From Actinomycetota bacterium (GTDB taxonomy: Bacteria; Actinomycetota; Actinomycetes; Nanopelagicales; Nanopelagicaceae), in NCBI GenBank assembly GCA_009702465.1, contig WLHY01000032.1, positions 1-8,874 of the forward strand: DNA of 8,874 nt. The letters run 5' to 3'. The notes beneath the pieces are model-generated. The model did no database searches, was not told the DNA's origin, and worked only from the letters and a program-made list of their open reading frames with translations. Of the stretch, positions 6,787 to 8,874 are shown one piece after another. Numbering within the stretch: the stretch's first letter is position 1; each line of letters begins with the position of its first letter. The translations under genes and the position numbers were made by a program.

Positions 6787-8387
6787 AAAAATTCTTTGTA
6801 TTCCCAATTATTCTAACTTTAATTTTTTCATCCACAGAGATTGGTAGTGCGGGGGTTAGAGCGGACCTCACTCTTCCAAACCAAGGTATCCGAATAGGTG
6901 AAAGCTCTGTTTCTGGAATGTCTGTGCCAGTTTTAATGACCGGCAGCGCTGGGAATGATCCAGTTCAATTAATCTGTTCAAGTATTTATGATGAAACATG
7001 TACTAAGAGCGCTTTTATACGAGCCGCTGCCCACTTGCCACCGTGTGATGATTTAATTAAATCCAATTGTATTTCCGCTGTTTATGCCTTGAACAACCTA
7101 GGCGAGAAGATCCTTGGTAAGTTCATAAAATTTGTGCCAGAGCAGGGATTAACAGATTTTGCAGCTTCAGAAGTTAACAACTTGCCACAAGGCAAGGGAC
7201 AAGGTGGCATCTGGCAAATAGCGGGAGTAAATCACTCTGGCGGAAATGATAATTACTATGTCACAACTCTAATTCAATCTGATTTGTTTAAAAATTCAGG
7301 CGAACGAGTTACTAACCAGAGATTTAACAGTGGCCGATTTCAAGCATTGATTGGCCCGGTCAACGAACAATCTGGGGCATACTCACCACGATACGCATTA
7401 GATTCAAGAAATCCAGCGCGAGATGGAAGTGCAAGCGGAGGGGTTGGTACCGGCTCCAACTCTCAAGCATCAGACCGAGATAAATGTTTAGTTTTTGGAG
7501 TCGGGACATGTCAAATGCCGCAGAGTTTTCCACCAGAGACTCGCTTTGGAATTTCACTTATTCTCGGAGCAAAATTAAAGGGTTGGTTTCATGGAAGAAT
7601 TTATAAGCCAGAGATAAACTTAACTAATTATCAAAATGGCAGTCAACTCATAAATATTGAGGCAGAACCTGTGAAGGTCCCAACGATTGAGAAGAGCATT
7701 CCGACCTCACAGATTAGTGAAGATTTGCGAAGTTATTTGTCGCAAGATCGACAATTTTCTGAAGGTGGCGGATACCTAATGCCAGGCTCTTCCGGTCAAG
7801 ATGCATTTGATCAGGCGAGATTATGGATACCTTTGTTGAATGATCGCGCATCAACCTCGCAAACAGTTTGGACTGTAAGAACTTTAGATTTTTTTCAAAT
7901 AAATAACAATGTTCAAAGCTGTTCGGCAGAGAACTCGCAGCTGTCTGGGGTAGTAACTACAAATGCTCTTGTTTATAGTGCCGGCCCACCTGCGTATAAC
8001 CAGCAAACCCAAACTTTAGATTACCAGTTAACCTCACCTCACCTAAATGCAGATGAGACGGAGGCGATAGGCAGTTATGACTTAGTATTGAAATCTGAGG
8101 TCGCAAGATGTATTTATGGATTCTCAAATGCACCGATTAGAGCCTCTATCTCTATTTTTGGAGCAAATGGTGAAAATAAGATAGCAACAACTGTGATTAA
8201 TGAGAAAAATGGATGGCTGTATTTATCTGCAAATGGATTCACTTACTCATCACCATTAATTAAAGTAAAGCTAACGCAAGCAAAAAATCAAAAGTACTCA
8301 ATTTCATGTGTTAAGGGTAAGGCTACAAAAAAAGTGACAGGAACTAACCCAAAATGTCCTAAGGGATTTAAATTAAAAGCTAGTTAA
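6783..8387 (+). CDS. secreted protein, unrecognised family (paralog C of three)
   Basis: A 534-residue exported protein paralogous to the gene before it. The signal peptide is MKKFFVFPIILTLIF followed by a probable cleavage near GSA (21-23) or VRA (25-27). The four-cysteine block (C65, C73, C88, C96) has the same spacing as in paralog B. Also shared are IWQIAGVNHSGGNDNY (143-158), GWFHGR (267-272), AEPVKVP, SEVARCIYGFS and the C-terminal domain (402-534) with C509/C525. The middle differs: a Gly/Ser-rich stretch (about 214-229) replaces part of the paralog B insert. The ATG at 6783 overlaps the previous TGA, and only an A-rich, weak ribosome site precedes it, so translation is probably coupled. 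The 3' end overlaps the convergent radA by 8 nt. The protein ends KLKAS instead of KKK. Function unknown; an envelope role is inferred. Confidence 0.85.
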   Translation: MKKFFVFPIILTLIFSSTEIGSAGVRADLTLPNQGIRIGESSVSGMSVPVLMTGSAGNDPVQLICSSIYDETCTKSAFIRAAAHLPPCDDLIKSNCISAVYALNNLGEKILGKFIKFVPEQGLTDFAASEVNNLPQGKGQGGIWQIAGVNHSGGNDNYYVTTLIQSDLFKNSGERVTNQRFNSGRFQALIGPVNEQSGAYSPRYALDSRNPARDGSASGGVGTGSNSQASDRDKCLVFGVGTCQMPQSFPPETRFGISLILGAKLKGWFHGRIYKPEINLTNYQNGSQLINIEAEPVKVPTIEKSIPTSQISEDLRSYLSQDRQFSEGGGYLMPGSSGQDAFDQARLWIPLLNDRASTSQTVWTVRTLDFFQINNNVQSCSAENSQLSGVVTTNALVYSAGPPAYNQQTQTLDYQLTSPHLNADETEAIGSYDLVLKSEVARCIYGFSNAPIRASISIFGANGENKIATTVINEKNGWLYLSANGFTYSSPLIKVKLTQAKNQKYSISCVKGKATKKVTGTNPKCPKGFKLKAS

Positions 8388-8398
8388 TCTTTAATTTA
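8369..8398. terminator. AT-only palindrome at the convergent gene ends, possible bidirectional terminator
   Basis: TAAATTAAA (8369-8377) and TTTAATTTA (8390-8398) form a perfect 9-bp inverted repeat around a 12-nt loop that contains both stop codons. The stem has no G-C pair and no extended T run follows on either strand, so it would be weak. It is the only hairpin candidate between these converging genes. Confidence 0.25.
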
Positions 8399-8874
8399 GT
8401 AATCGCTTGTTCTAACCGAGCTGCTTCTAATATCTCCATCCCGGCAATCTTTAAATCACTTCCCATCGGCACAATTGCGCGCTTAAATCCAAGACGAGCA
8501 GCCTCCTGAACTCGTTGCGTAACACCAGTTACCTTACGAATTTCACCAGCTAAACCAACCTCACCAATTGCAACTAGGTCTGCTGGTAATGCCAAACCTT
8601 TCGCAGCTGATGCCACAGATAAGGCAACTGCAAGATCCGCTGATGGTTCAGTAATTTTCATGCCGCCAACAGTTGCAACATATACATCTCGGCCTGAGAT
8701 CTTGATGCCAGCGCGAAGTTCGAGGACTGCAAGTGTCATTGATGTACGGGCATTATCTAAACCGCTGGTTATACGACGGGCATTTCCCCAATCGCGACCA
8801 TCGGCGTTGCCAGCGCTTACAAGTGATTGCACCTCTGCAAGTCATGCACGCCGTCCTTCAAGTGCAACAGTTAC
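8380..8874 (-). CDS. radA: DNA repair protein RadA, 3' part, interrupted by an in-frame TGA
   Basis: RadA is the DnaB-like branch-migration ATPase of recombinational repair. This stretch covers the end of the ATPase domain and the C-terminal Lon-protease-like domain. Reading the minus strand from the window edge gives VTVALEGRRA, then a TGA codon (8842-8844 on +), then LAEVQSLVSAG in the same frame. The Lon-like domain follows: SGLDNARTSMTLAVLELRAG, GRDVYVATVGGMKITEPSADLAVALSVAS, DLVAIGEVGLAGEIRKVTG, QRVQEAARLGFKRAIVP. These are classic RadA blocks and are well preserved. The TGA stands where RadA normally has Leu (EGxRxLLxEVQxLV), so a TTA to TGA change explains it. It could be a sequencing or assembly error, or a real truncation. 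The open part runs 8380-8832 from an internal GTG that I do not believe is a true start. The N-terminal zinc finger, Walker motifs and KNRFG are outside the window. Confidence 0.9.
8842..8844 (-). other. in-frame TGA stop inside radA
   Basis: The minus strand reads GCA TGA CTT GCA GAG GTG CAA. The frame is RadA-like on both sides, so this is a nonsense codon and not a frameshift. TGA is used as a normal stop elsewhere in the window (2402-2404 and 6784-6786), so recoding of TGA in this organism is unlikely. Confidence 0.9.

Noticed and set aside
3173..8387. LPXTG sortase signal, lipobox or C-terminal membrane anchor in the secreted proteins
   Set aside because: No LPXTG, no Cys at the cleavage sites and no hydrophobic C-terminal segment were found.
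8380..8832. A short stand-alone gene starting at GTG 8832 on the minus strand
   Set aside because: Its sequence is the RadA Lon-like domain, and RadA homology continues upstream in frame past the TGA, so it is a fragment of radA.
8842..8844. TGA read as Trp, Gly or selenocysteine
   Set aside because: RadA normally has Leu here. TGA ends two other genes in the window at overlap stops, and no other gene has internal TGA codons.
1..8874. CRISPR array, tRNA, rRNA, insertion sequence or phage genes
   Set aside because: No regular repeat-spacer pattern, no recognisable RNA gene, no transposase or integrase coding region and no terminal inverted repeats were seen.

Overview
The window looks like a chromosomal piece of a low-GC actinobacterium with a compact genome. 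The closest fit I can suggest is the freshwater acI group (Nanopelagicales: Planktophila/Nanopelagicus type). The reasons are the actinobacterial form of ClpC, a SigE-family ECF sigma factor, a DUF4436-like membrane protein, AT-rich sequence, very short intergenic gaps, GTG and TTG starts, and secreted proteins ending in a Cys/Lys-rich tail of the kind I recall from that group. The taxon is inferred; no rRNA or other marker is present.

Layout. (1) 1-734, + strand: 3' end of clpC, the AAA+ unfoldase of the Clp protease. (2) 835-3069, + strand: a tight three-gene unit made of a DUF4436-like membrane protein, an ECF sigma factor (1-nt gap) and a single-pass membrane protein that is a probable anti-sigma factor (ATGA overlap). 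(3) 3173-8387, + strand: three large secreted proteins of one unrecognised family. The first ends before a strong intrinsic terminator (5051-5077). The second and third overlap by ATGA and are closer to each other than to the first. All three end in the same tail with a strict C-X15-C spacing. (4) 8380-8874, - strand: 3' part of radA, convergent with the third secreted gene, overlapping it by 8 nt, and interrupted by an in-frame TGA near the window edge.

How it may work. The two flanks are housekeeping genes, and the 7.6 kb between them looks like an envelope module. A membrane-tethered regulator with an outside domain (anti-sigma) would hold the sigma factor, and the secreted proteins next door are the obvious candidate targets. 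Co-location and operon structure are seen; the regulatory link is inference. The likeliest undescribed system here is this sigma/anti-sigma/DUF4436 cassette together with the three secreted paralogs and their shared C-terminal tail. No stretch over about 105 bases lacks a gene. I see no RNA gene, CRISPR array, insertion sequence or phage gene.
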